Shown here piece after piece: positions 35,899-47,469 of a stretch of 64,000 nt of DNA (its first letter is position 1; each line of letters begins with the position of its first letter). A program made the position numbers and the translations under genes. The notes under the pieces are model-generated. The model worked only from the letters and a program-made list of their open reading frames with translations. It did not search any database and was not told the DNA's origin. The stretch is from NCBI GenBank assembly GCA_026936325.1, contig JAPTHN010000072.1, positions 1,155,369-1,219,368 of the forward strand, in the 5' to 3' direction. The stretch is from Platynereis dumerilii. Its lineage: Eukaryota > Annelida > Polychaeta > Phyllodocida > Nereididae.

Positions 35899-37793
35899 AA
35901 TGCCATAAAGCAATATTTCGCGAAAAGATGTCAAATATCCAACTCGCCCAAAAATTTCTGGTCAACCATCAAACCATTTTTCACAGGAAAAGTTGCAGAT
36001 TCCCAAGGAAGTATTATTTTGAACGAATCAGATGATATTGTAAGTGACCCCGAAAGTGTATGTGAAATATTTAATGAATACTTTGTCAACATAGCAAACA
36101 ATATAGGATTGGCAGATGAGATGCTCTCTGATTGTGAAACTCTGAGTAATTGTTTAGTATTTCACAGCAATCATCCCAGCATTACAAATATAGGGAATCA
36201 TCTCCAATCAGAAAACATAGCAATCACTCAGTTTAGTTTTAATCCAGTAACTATAAAAGACATCTGTGTACAACTCAAAGGTATTAACAGAAACAAACCA
36301 GCTGGTTTTGATTGCATGCCACCAAAAACTGTGCAAATTTGCCACAATGAGTTAGCTCACTCTGTGACAACCTTGATAAACAACTCCTTTAATAATTGCC
36401 AATACCCAAAAGATATGAAAAGGAGTGAAGTCTCTCCAATATTCAAAAAGAAAGACTTCATGATGAAGGATAATTATAGACCAATTAATATTATAGGTAT
36501 ATTTCCAAAAATCTTTGAGGCTGTTATAGCTAAGCAAATAGAAAATTTTATGAATCCCATGTTTAACAAGCACCTTGGTGCATATAGAAAGGGACATGGT
36601 TGCAGCCAAGTACTCACAGCAGCAATTGATAACTGGAAGAAAGTACTGGATGAAAACCATGTAGTAGGGATGATCCTGATGGATCTGTCTAAAGCATTTG
36701 ATGCTATTCCCCATGATTTGTTGATTGCGAAGCTTCATGCTTATGGCTTCTCGGTTGATGCATGTAATTTTATGTTGAGCTACCTGACTCACAGGACTCA
36801 AAGAGTGAAAATTAAGGATAAAAAAGCTCCTGGAAAACAGTAACTAGAGGAATCCCTCAAGGATCATGTTTAGGTCCATTACTATTCAATATCTTTATTA
36901 ATGACCTGTTTCTTAATATAAAAAAGGCAGAATTATTTAACTATGCAGATGACAATACACTCAGCACAAGCGGAAACTCCTTTGATATAGTCATGAATGT
37001 ACTTATCCAAGATTCACAGAATGCAATAAAATGGTTTACAGAAAATTTTATGCAAGCAAATCCAAATAAATTTCAGTTAATGCTTCTAAAACCGAGTCAC
37101 TCCCCTATCCCTACACCAACCTATTTGAAGCTAGATGATGCCACCATAGACACTGATAATGAAGTGACATTGCTTGGTGTCAGAATAGATAACAAATTAA
37201 ATTTAGATTCACATGTATCAAATCTATGTAAAAAAGCAGCATGACAACTAAAAATTTTAATGAGATTTAAATATTTACTTGGTCCTAAAGAAAAAGAAAT
37301 ATTGTTTAAAACATTTATACTGTCAAACTTTAATTTCTGTCCTGTGGTTTGGAATTTTTGCAGTAAAACATCACGCAGTAACATTGAAAGAATTCAAGAA
37401 CGTGCACTAAGATTTCTACTTATGGACTCTAGAAGCACTTATCCCGAATTACTGAAAAAGAGTGGACTCAAGACACTAAATTTGAATAGATTAAAGAAAA
37501 TAGCTATTGAAGTTTTCAAATGTATCTATAAACTGAACCCTTCCTTCCTAAATGCAATGTTTCATGTAAAAGAAAATGTGCGGAATCTATATATATACTA
37601 AGAGATCCATCTATTCTATTTGTTCCAAGATTTAATACGATAAGATATGGCAAAAAGACATTTACTTATTATGGCGCCCATCTTTGGAACTTGCTACCGA
37701 ATGACATGAAACAATGTATTGACTTGGATGGTTTTAGAAATTTACTGCATACTTGGGAAGGGCCCACGTGTTCATGCAATATATGTAATCTGT
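35899..37793 (+). pseudogene. LINE reverse-transcriptase pseudogene
   Basis: Partial polymerase ORF2, lacking the endonuclease domain. All RT core motifs are present, including catalytic YADD, but split over two frames with one internal stop. The C-terminus ends in a Cys-rich motif (GPTCSCNICNL then TGA at about 37,793), which many CR1/Jockey-like proteins have. It had probably already lost function when copied, because the host LTR around it is far less damaged. Confidence 0.85.
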
Positions 37794-37947
37794 GATATTT
37801 AAGTACTATAATTTATAGTATTATTTTATTGATTGTTATTGTTAATGTTTTATTTGTTTTGTCACATAATAGCCTCTGAGCTAATGTTTGTATTGTCTAC
37901 CCTGTGACATAAAATAAAGATTTTTATTATTTTATTATTATTATTAT
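35899..37947 (+). mobile_element. 5'-truncated LINE (CR1/Jockey-like) nested in the BEL LTR
   Basis: Boundaries come from comparing the split LTR with its intact partner; no clear target duplication. Reverse-transcriptase motifs are in order on +: YRPINIIGIFPKIFEAVI (near 36,476), GAYRKGHG, LMDLSKAFDAIPHD (motif A, near 36,680), GIPQGSCLGPLLFNIFIND (motif B, 36,849) and YADD (36,942-36,953). These are followed by the thumb and LWNLLPNDMKQCIDL. The coding line has a frameshift near 36,840, an in-frame TGA at 37,242-37,244 and a further shift near 37,595, so it is dead. No endonuclease remains. The tail is AATAAA plus (TTA)n. Clade is inferred from protein words. Confidence 0.9.
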
Positions 37948-38373
37948 TAAATACAGTAAATTCACATTTTATCCCACATCACAGCAATATAAATTAAATC
38001 AACTTACATTTTAGCAGATGGAATGAAGAGAAGCTTTCTTGTTCAGTTAAAAATGAAGAATGACAAGGATATGCAGGATATTTAGCATGTTGAGTTGTAA
38101 CAATAAAGTGTGAAAGACATATAGATGTCCACAAACTGACAAAATGTAACAGAAAACAGTGAGCTTCACAGAGATGTCATAGATATACAGAGCAAAGTGT
38201 GAAACACAGATAATAGAGTGACTGTTACAAGCAAACTCATTACAACAAAGAAACAATAGACAACAGAGCAATCAAATTGTAATTAAAGGAAGATCAGACA
38301 AAAGTAATACAAAGTGATCAAACAATATGATATATATGATCAAACCAATAATGCTGATGATCAAACCAGCACA
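37948..38373 (-). repeat. LTR of BEL/Pao element (5' LTR), second part
   Basis: Continues the LTR after the LINE, matching 31,190-31,609 of the intact copy, and ends CAGCACA before the TGTAA duplication. Confidence 0.92.
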
Positions 38374-38700
38374 TGTAACTTCTCAATCAACACCTCTAAA
38401 ATGCTGAAAAAATGCAACAGCTTTTGCATAAACAATTTAACCCAAAGTCAACATACAACAAATACATTTACAAAGTTGCCTTTACATTGGATATTGACCT
38501 TCTAACAAAATGATGGATAATTGAATGCATTTGAGTTTAGTGCATTAAAAAAATTGTTGCTCTGACACTGTTTGAAATTTACACCAGATTCTGAAAAAAG
38601 CAGCATGGCAGTGCATGCATGAAGCTTCTTGAATCTCGGCTCAATGCTCATGTAGCTCATGTAGCATTGTAGCGATGACATATGATGGCACAGTGCACTA

Positions 38701-38924
38701 CCCAGCCGGAACTCGATTTAGTCCGAGCCCATGGGACATTAAATGGAGGCGGGTTGTATCCAGTGTTCTATGCTGGGGCAACTGAAAGACCCTGGGCATC
38801 CCTGAATTAATAGGGTATGTAACAGACTCACAATCTTCTCATCTCATCATCATACGGCGATCGCCTGCCTCGATATAGCCCACTAAGGTGCTGCAGAGGC
38901 GTAAAACACAAACAAACAAACAAA
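38701..38924 (+). mobile_element. SINE (224 bp) with 13-bp target duplication
   Basis: Flanked by perfect GCACAGTGCACTA (38,688-38,700; 38,925-38,937). The body contains TTTAGTCCGAGCCCATGGGA and GGAGGCGGGTTGTATCCAGT, and it ends in a (CAAA)n tail. The same body follows a tRNA-like head at 59.25 kb, so this copy lacks or has lost its head. Confidence 0.9.
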
Positions 38925-40984
38925 GCACAGTGCACTACGGTGTCTCTCTCCAAAGAGCCTTAGCATTCCAAATGCAAGATATAACCTTGAGAAAGCAAGG
39001 AAGATCCAATACCACTGTTTTGAAAATGACATTATCAACAACAACATAATAGTGCTTCTCAAAGGTATCCAATGACCCTCTTTGTACTAAGGCTCATGTC
39101 ACACTCAGAAATCAAGATCAATTGCAGTCTTTTGTATTGTCACGATTGTCCCTTCGGTTACAAAACTAAACATGACATGGCTTACTTTTGTCTTCCATCC
39201 CTTTTTGCTTTGATAACATGTATCTATGGATGTTACACATAACAAAAATCCTATTCATTAATTAGCAGTGGACCTTTTCAGTGAAATCCAATTCATTAAC
39301 TGGTGATGGATATTTTCAGTGAATGCTAGGTGCTTTTTTTTAAATATTTTTAGAAGCATTTAAGCTTTTGCAGCTTTGATTAAAAATTAATTGATTAACA
39401 GCTTTCTAAGGAAGACAATTTACACTGGTAACGAATCAAATCAGATGTAAAAGGACAATCATCATCATTATATTTTTATTTCTTCATTTTATTCTCTAAG
39501 TGACTTTCTCCGCCATTCCATTGAAGCTTCTAAAATATTTATATTAATGGTTTCCCTCCCACTGGTCAGTTTTTAACTTTTAAAGGCTTTTTGCACTGGC
39601 GGAATAAATGATTCTACTATCAGTAGATGGTATCTGCCACTTGAAGTGAGCCATTATAATCAAGTTACTGGCTTGCCTAAATCTTGCTGACATGATTTGG
39701 CAAAAGGGTGTTAAGCTTCAGTATTGCATTCCCTGATTTCTCTTGTTACTATTGTAATCTACAATTACCAGAATTCTCATAAACCAATTTAATGCTGTCC
39801 AGATATGAATCAGTTTGTAAAGTTCGTGAAAATAGGAACTAACTGCTGCTTCATTCTTAAAAGGGGTTAGTGTTTTGACCATATGAAGTGTGTTATTTTC
39901 CTATTTTGACCACCAACTTATATCTATAATAAGCCAATTTGTGCGATCCTAAGTTCAAGGTTGATAATTCAGCAACTCAGCCAAGAGCAAAGTGCCCAAT
40001 TAGGATGATAATTATGACTAGTGGGGCACAGTGTATGCCCTTGCACTGACAAGAAAAATGCTAGTTTCATAACCGTACTGTTTGTAGCATTTTTCATGAC
40101 CACTTTCGTAGAAACCTTTTTTATTATTTTTGAAAGTTGTAATCATAATAAATTACATGAATTGATTTTTGTGCCTTCATCATATCATACCTCAGAATTC
40201 ATAATATTGAAATGTTTAACTGCTGGTTCTTCATATCAGACAAAGCCATCATAATTTTCAGTAAGGCGCATGGTGCCATGTTCTTGAGTCAAAGGTATTG
40301 TCATTGACAATGCTGTTGCTATGAGTTACAGAATTTCCCAGATTTCGCCAGTGAAGCCACCATAGCGACCAGAAAAACTAAGACTCTGAAATGGAAATAA
40401 CCTTCTTTTGTCTTTGGGGAGTTCTTTGTTGGAAAACTCAAAAAATTTCAGGAAATTTCAAATGATTTTCCATTTATTTTGTCCATGAATTATGTATCCC
40501 CTCATTATGGCACTAAATTAACCAGACTGAGGGCATATTACTGAATAATTTGCAGAATTTGCACCATTTGTGATTGAATTCTTCAAAAGACAAATCTCTG
40601 CTAAGTATAAAAGAAAATGGAGACAGCTGTACTACTAAATCATGATAGATACAGCTGATACGACCTAATTATATTCAGAACAAATGAAATTACGTTCTTA
40701 AATCAGCAGATTTCATTGGAAAAAAGTAGGCAGTATGCAAGTAAAACTTGTAATACTGCAACTAAAAGTTCATAGGATGTATTTCATGGAATTGAAAGAT
40801 TTATAGAGAAAACGCATCCTACCACGCATCAGAAAATTAAATTTGAAACTTCTCCATCAACACCTCTAGAATGCTGAAAACTGCAACAACATGCTATGTT
40901 TAAATTTACCATCTGGACATTGCACTAGGAACTTCTGTTTTTACCCAATTTGGTGACCATGACCTGCATTGTATGACCTAACAT

Positions 40985-41088
40985 AGTAGTAGTAGTAGAA
41001 CATTTATTGCTTACTGTACACAAGATAAAATTTATATCCACAAACGGCCCTTGGCAGTTGCCACTTTGCCACATAGGCCAGTCCGCCC
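40985..41088 (-). mobile_element. LINE 3' end with (CTA)n tail at a repeat junction
   Basis: On - the sequence ends GTAAGCAATAAATGTT then (CTA)n. To its left is the late part of the local repeat (GACCTAACATA), to its right an early part (GAACACATG..GTGGTCATTGCAG). The LINE fragment thus sits exactly where two repeat copies are joined. Confidence 0.6.
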
Positions 41089-42084
41089 CTGAACACATGT
41101 GAATTATGTGGTCATTGCAGAAGGAAGAAATCAGATCAGTAAATTTCAAGGAAATGATGATGTCTGGTTCAGATCCTCATCACACACTTCAGACTATCAC
41201 ACACTTCTTATGAAGTTATAAAGTAAAGCTCTTGACCTTATGAAAGTTTGGCGCCTTTTGCAGTAGAACTGTATACGAATTTTGTTTCGATAAACCAAAA
41301 AAATCAAGTGTGTAGAGTTCCTAAAATTATTCAATCATCGTCAATCAAAACAATCTTGCTTCTGTAGTCCATTTTGAAACTGAGCAAGTGTAGATATCCA
41401 TAAACAACATATCTTTCTTCAGGTCCTGTTTGTAACACTGTCATCACTACATACATTTTCTGGTATAATGGATGTAACAAAAAATTATTTATTTATTTCA
41501 AACATTGCAACATTTATACTATCTTCCAATGACTTCAAACTGTATTCCTTAATGGGGCACTGCAGGAATGGGCATTTTCTCCTATGTTAAACCAGCAGGC
41601 TTAAATAGGCAAGATGGAGGGATGATTATTTTAAAACACAATTACAGACGGACATCAAAACAACATTCATATTATCTTTTATTTTTCAGTCTTTCGGGGA
41701 CTTTTTGCACCATCCCGGTGAAGTTGTTAAAATATTTATAGTGATGGTTTCCTTCCTGCTTGTCAAAGTTTTTCACTTTAGGCTTTCTGCAGAAGTGGAA
41801 TCTCTCTTTTCCTGCCTAAAAATGTGTAATACTACAGCTGAAAAAACCTTGATATAGCCAGATATAGGCTCAATTTCAGAATAGTCTCAAATATATTTTG
41901 TTGATTTAAGTACAGTTCTCCATTTTGTAAAGTATTTGTTATAAATAAATTGATCGTTTCATCCTCACAGGAATGATATTTCCTGCTTAAATTATTTTTT
42001 TGGTTACACTTTTACAAATATAAAGCATTGACAGGGTTATATTAGGTGTCAGAATGTGTGTAAGAACTAAGCGTTTTGGAAACA

Positions 42085-42329
42085 ACAATTCAATTCAATT
42101 CAATTATTTTATTTACTTGACTGCAATTTACATAAATTGCCCAACCCTACTGGGCTTATAATCACTTTAACACATATGCAATGCATGACAGGTGGCAACA
42201 CAAAATTAAATACAAAATTTAATACAAAGGTAAACAATAGAATACAAAATGTTATAGGTAGGCAGTATTATTTAAAAACCAAGATTAAACATAAGTGGAG
42301 CTTTTCTGTACATTAAAGACATTATAGAT
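42085..42329 (-). mobile_element. LINE 3' end with (AATTG)n tail
   Basis: On - it ends AAATAAAATAATTGAATTG repeats. The duplicate near 21,868 lacks it, and AAACA flanks both sides as a likely short target duplication. No coding part remains. Confidence 0.7.
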
Positions 42330-42796
42330 AAACATGTTGGTACTTAGATTATAGCACAATATGTTTTATAGAAAGGGCACAACATATGAGCATTGCCAAC
42401 TTGTGCAAATGGCCACTTACTTAAGCTTACTTGGTTTTATATTCAAACATAATTTTATACTTGTACAAATTTTATCTCCGGTTTTATCATGCAGAAGTAT
42501 ATCTTTGTGTATTGTGAGTGGGTATTTGTGTTTAACGCCTCCGCAGCATCTAGTATAACTTTGTCAAAAAGGTGTCTGGTTGTTTAGGCTTCATATAATG
42601 TTTGCTATTTCAGTACAAAAGATAAATTTGGCGATGTAGCATTACGTGCCAGATACAACTTATGCCAGCTTTTCTTGCTTCCACTATATCGACAATGCAA
42701 TTGTTCTTTTGTCTTGGTACATCAGACAATAGAAAAACAAAACATTAAAAAAAGTCTTATTTCTTATTCGACAATCTTCTCTTAATGGAATCGTTC

Positions 42797-42946
42797 CAGG
42801 GACGTATCTAGAAATGGCCTGAGGGGGGCCATAACATGGGGCAAATAGGCGGCGCTCCGTGGCACTTCCTATCTGTTACATGTTAATTTTGGGCCTGAGG
42901 GGGGGGGCCTGGCAGTATAACCCTCCCTCCACTAAATATGTCACTG
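42797..42946. mobile_element. hAT-type MITE (150 bp) with 8-bp target duplication
   Basis: Termini CAGGGACGTATCTAG and the inverse of CAGTGACATATTTAG. The flanking 8-mers are AATCGTTC and AATCATTC. The interior is G-rich (GGGGGGGGCC). It is missing at the duplicate site near 22,340, which reads straight through. Confidence 0.88.
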
Positions 42947-42955
42947 AATCATTCC

Positions 42956-43450
42956 TACAAGGAGTACAGTGGTTAGCACGTTTGACCTTTGTGCACAATG
43001 GTGTGGTTTTAAACCCCACTCTCACCAATTCCGGAGGTTGTTTAAAAGTCTAATGATAATTGCATAACAGCCATAAACACCCCTCCCTTCCCATTTTTGA
43101 ACCATATCTTACACATATAAGAGTGAGCCAGCTGCGATTCCATCGCAGATTTCAACTTTGGTTTATGAATCAGAAATCTATGACAGACATAGACCCAAAA
43201 TGTAATAATAATGATTGTTGAATTGATGATCTCAAGCTTTCCAAGAAAGGACTTGTTTTTCCATTCTGTCTGTAGTAAATTTCTTTGAATGTGACGCAGA
43301 ATAAAATTGATGATGAGCCATCTCATGAAGATAGATTTCTGAAAACATTACTTACATTCCCCACGGTACATGTCTATGAAATATTGAGAACTTTACAATG
43401 TCAAATTATGATAAGAAGAAAAGAGAGAGAAAAATTCAGCCTAATTGTGC
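42956..43450 (+). mobile_element. SINE-like repeat with tRNA-type head, copy 3
   Basis: Best preserved head of the three: AGTGGTTAGCACGTTTGACC followed by GGTTTTAAACCCC about 30 bases later, similar to tRNA A and B boxes. The body is shared with 22.35 kb and, inverted, 16.87 kb. Confidence 0.55.
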
Positions 43451-43922
43451 TATAATAACCTGTCATATACACCATTTATCTCCCGACGTCATTCTTATGG
43501 GTCTGCGTAATGGGCGGAAAAAAATAGAAGCGAACCATATTTATTCTTAATTGTTTTGACAGGATATTTTGAATGTTAGAACAATTCTCTGACATTGGAT
43601 CTACTCTCAGATCTACGTGAAGACATCATGTCATGATTCCACATATACACGTATTGTACATTAAGTTTTGTTTCCCCATATGGTGCATTAAGTTTTCTCT
43701 TTTTCCGTTAAAGTAATCATTTGCACAAATTTGGCAGTTACGTATTTTCATCAATTTTTACATTAAAATAAGATAACCAAGGATGGTTTAGAGATATATG
43801 CATTGTTCTCTTATATTCAAGACAACCTGGATATCTGCTATACAATAAGTGGTTTCCTATAACACAGTTATCAATCAGGGTGAATTTTAATTTGTTAGCG
43901 TTGGACTATTACTCCTCACATA

Positions 43923-44102
43923 TAGTCTGTCTCAAAATCTGACAAAAAAAGCAGCAAAACACACAACAAAACACACACAAAAATGTGACAGAAAAATTAA
44001 AAATTTTCCAATCTACCCTTGAGTAAGTATATTTCTGCTGTGTGACCTGTAGATGAGGAGCAGTCAGGCAAAATACCAGTTTGCATGTTGTGAGACAGAC
44101 TG
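43923..44102. mobile_element. TA-target MITE (180 bp)
   Basis: Inverted ends TAGTCTGTCTCA and TGAGACAGACTG flanked by TA. The duplicate near 23,535 lacks it. The interior is A-rich and noncoding. The TA target suggests Tc1/mariner. Confidence 0.85.
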
Positions 44103-45589
44103 TAAGTCTGTATCCTTGGATAATTGATTTTCTTGCAACAATTTGCGATATTTAAAACAGCTGTAGCCCAAAATATAGGTCATCACTCTATGAGGTGATT
44201 ATAACACAAGAGAAAGTGAACCCAACTTCCATTTAGAAAAAAATAGAGGTTTTTATATAATATAGTAAATCTACAGGCAGACATGACGGGGTTCTACACT
44301 TCGTATCGGAGAAAAGGATGTGTCTAATCACTTCTGAGGCACTCAGAAAAATTACTTGAAACTCAAAGATTGGCATCTCAGCCAGAGACTGTCAAATGAT
44401 AAAAAAAGCCTAGATTTCCTTTTTATAAAGCAAAAGTTGAAGCATATGATAAACACTTATCACAAGAAAGAATCAGAAATGAGCATTAACTGATGCTTCA
44501 GACCACATCCAAAATTATTTCAATTAATAAAACAATAATTATCAGTAATTTGATACCAATTTCATTATTACACAGGATAGCGTTTTCAGTAAAAAAAAAA
44601 TTGTCTTTGCAATGGCATAGTACTTTTTTGGGGGATTTCATTTAGCTTACGAATTTTTTTTTAATTCTTTAAAACAGATTACAGTATATTTAAATTAATT
44701 GATATTTTTCGTTTCCTTAAAACTGTCTAGGCTCATTTCGCAGTTTTAAAATCGAACAGGCTAGCAGATGTGTTAAAAGGACTTTGGTGGAACAGCTTGC
44801 AGCAAGTTTTTGTCTTGATGTTTTGTCTGGTACTACTGGTCCTTTGCCTCAAGCTTTGTCTGCTGATGAAGATGTGAGCTCACTAAAAGTTTTCTCCATT
44901 AACCAGGCACATCACCTCATCATTGGACTCACTCTCAAAAAAAAAAAATTTTTTAATAAATGAAATAAAAAATAGCGTCCAAAAACTCTTTGTGTGAAAT
45001 AGAAGACAAAAGCCGTTGCATTAGCAATTATCTTTGTTATTTTTTTAAACAAATATTCATATACATGAATAAATTGATAAATGTATCCTTTCTATCGCAA
45101 TTTTAAGACTGGAATCATTTGTCTATAATCTTAAGACTGGAATTCTCTATTTTTAACACAAATACTTTGTACATTCAGCCTGGTTCTTCCCTAGCAGCCT
45201 TATGAGAAGGTTGCTGTTGTTTTGAGATATTTCACTGTCAACCCGACAGCTTCACCTCAGTGGCAATGGATATTAAAACGACAGACAGTTTGCTGTTGAA
45301 AACCACAGCGAGAGAGGTCAAAACCTTATTGTGACAATATGGTTGCCAGATTTCTGCATTGACATCAAAATAGCTTCAAAAATATTAATTTACTCTGATA
45401 TTATTTCTCTTTAGATGTTACACATAGCAAAAATTTAGTTCTTTAAATGACAATGGACCTTTCCAGTGAATATGTTTTTAGAAGCATTTCAGCAGTTGCG
45501 CCTTTTATTAAAAATAAATTGTTATATTTCAGCTTTCTGAGAATGACAATTTACGCTGGTGACTAATCAAATCGTATGTAAAAGAACAG

Positions 45590-46177
45590 TTGTGTATGCC
45601 CAAAGCATCTATAATCACTCTCAAATATCCACTAATATCCACAAAAGACTGTCATGGATTTTGGCTTAGTCTTTTGACTTTGACCAAAGAGCCTATTTGA
45701 CTATTAGCCTATTTTATATTAGGCTCAATTTTCATTGGCTATTGGATATTAGATTGGAATTTCATTGTATTCTCTGTGTGTCCAATGAGAATGCAGCTTA
45801 ATATCCACTGGTCAATCATGGCTCTGTGGATATTAGGGTTGACTGCCATTGGCTAGGATATTTGGCCGGATTCTCATTGGACAGGATATTAGGTGGCATT
45901 CTCATTGGACAAACTATTAACTACAGTGCCCCCTACTGTGGACATTAGGGTAGATTTTTATTGGTCAAGATATTAGGGCGTATTCTCATTGGTCAGTGCA
46001 CTATTATCCAAAGTGGGATTTTTGGGAAAGTCATGCCAAAAGGAGTCGTAATGCCCAAAGGCCCTATAGTTTGCCCAAAGACCCTATAATTTGCCAAAAG
46101 ACCCAATATTTTGCCAAAAGGCTTAATATCCATGCCCAATAGGCCTATTTGGCACAGTAGTGGATATTGGCGGTAAC
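45590..46177. mobile_element. Unclassified 588-bp insertion rich in ATTGG boxes
   Basis: Absent from the duplicate near 26,800 and flanked by AACAG on both sides (45,585-45,589; 46,178-46,182). No convincing terminal inverted repeat. The interior has a degenerate 35-40-bp repeat around CTCATTGGACAGGATATTAG with at least six ATTGG (inverse CCAAT) boxes at 45,735-46,005. A 20-bp repeat around TTTGCCAAAAGACCC follows (46,050-46,130). A CTCF-like core lies on - at about 45,926-45,940. Confidence 0.7.
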
Positions 46178-46550
46178 AACAGTCATTATTATTATATGTC
46201 TTTCCATTATCTTAGTCTCTTAGTGACTTTTTTTCCATACACAATCCCAGTAAAGCTTCTAAAATATTTATAGTAATGGCTTCCCTCCCACTTGTCAGTT
46301 TTTAACTTCTAAAGGCTTTTTGCACTGGTGGAATAAATTGTACTACTATCTGCCACTTGAAGTTAGTCTATTACTGGCATGCCTGAATGTTGCTGACATG
46401 ACTTGGTAAGAAGGTGTTAAATTTCAATGTTGCATTCTCAGCCTGATTCCTCTTGCTACTATGGCAACCTGCAAATACCAGAATTCTCATAAAACACTTC
46501 ACTGCTGACTATATGGGGAAATGCTCTCTGTGTGGGGCTTTGCTGACCTA

Positions 46551-46648
46551 CACTCTAAAAAAATTCAGACAAAATTGGTTTTGTAGATTCAAAATGGTTG
46601 TTTGAAAAACCAAATTTCAATGCAAAAAACCAACATGGTTTTTTTTAA
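46551..46648. mobile_element. Half copy of the CACTCTAAAAA foldback MITE
   Basis: Only the left arm survives, ending near the hairpin centre. The right side joins directly to local repeat sequence, with about 35 bp of that repeat missing at the junction compared with 49,040-49,080. The insertion point differs from the full copy at 27,221. Confidence 0.85.
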
Positions 46649-47469
46649 AGTTGACTCCTCTCTTGGAGTCAAAGCATCTCCCTGTTCAGAGAGCAAACAA
46701 CAAGTTCTGAAAAAAAAATTCAAAGATTGAGACAAAATTGTAGAAAGTATTTATTTTTGAGATAGTGAAATAACTATGGTTAGCAATATCATTTTCAGAC
46801 TACATTGCCAAATATTTTTAATGTGGTTCGACATTATGGCTTTGATGGAACTGAAATAATGATAATGAACAATTTGACATTGAATGAGGTTATAAAGTCT
46901 TATAAATATATAGAATTAACTGTTGCTTCAGTTAATTCCTATATTTATAGGGGGTGTTTATTCGACCATATATAATGATATTTTCCTGGTAATATGCACT
47001 TATGTGTACAATACGCCAATTAGTGTGACCCCAGTGTCGAGGTTGTTCATTCAGCAACACAGCTGAGAGCCAAGTGCCCAATAAGGAAGATAATTAAGAC
47101 TGGTGGCCAGTGGTGGAGCATAGTGTAGGTCCTTACACTGACTAGAATAAATAGTTTTATAACCACACTTTCAGTAAAATTTATTCACGAAAAATTTCAT
47201 AGGAATTTTTTTAAATCATTTTCGAAAGTATTAATAAATTACATAAACTTATTTTTGCATCTTCATTACATTATTCCTTAGAATTCATAATACCGAAATG
47301 TTTAACTGCCATTTTGTAAACCGGTCTGCATTTTTGTAATTCGTAGCAGTCAATGTCAAAGCATTTTGAATGCATTGTGCAATACTGCATGCTAGCTCTC
47401 TGCATTGATGTCCAAAATAAGAAAAAAAATATCTCCGAGAACCAAATTCTCAAAAAGACACATTGCGTG

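Larger units (their letters stand above)
30806..38373 (-). mobile_element. BEL/Pao LTR retrotransposon, Gag-protease only, with nested LINE
   Basis: Two direct repeats of about 0.8 kb bound a 3.9-kb interior. A 5-bp target duplication TGTAA flanks the whole (30,801-30,805; 38,374-38,378). On the coding (-) strand the LTR starts TGTGCTGG. The LTRs differ at roughly 2% of positions by eye, so insertion is fairly recent. The interior holds one long whole Gag-protease frame. No reverse transcriptase, RNase H or integrase is visible, so the copy looks non-autonomous. It inserted into the local repeat, whose empty sites are visible near 2.0, 40.85 and 51.41 kb. A LINE later entered the right-hand LTR. 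Confidence 0.93.

Noticed and set aside
36352-36801. 149-codon frame on the - strand
   Set aside because: Antisense shadow of the LINE reverse-transcriptase core.
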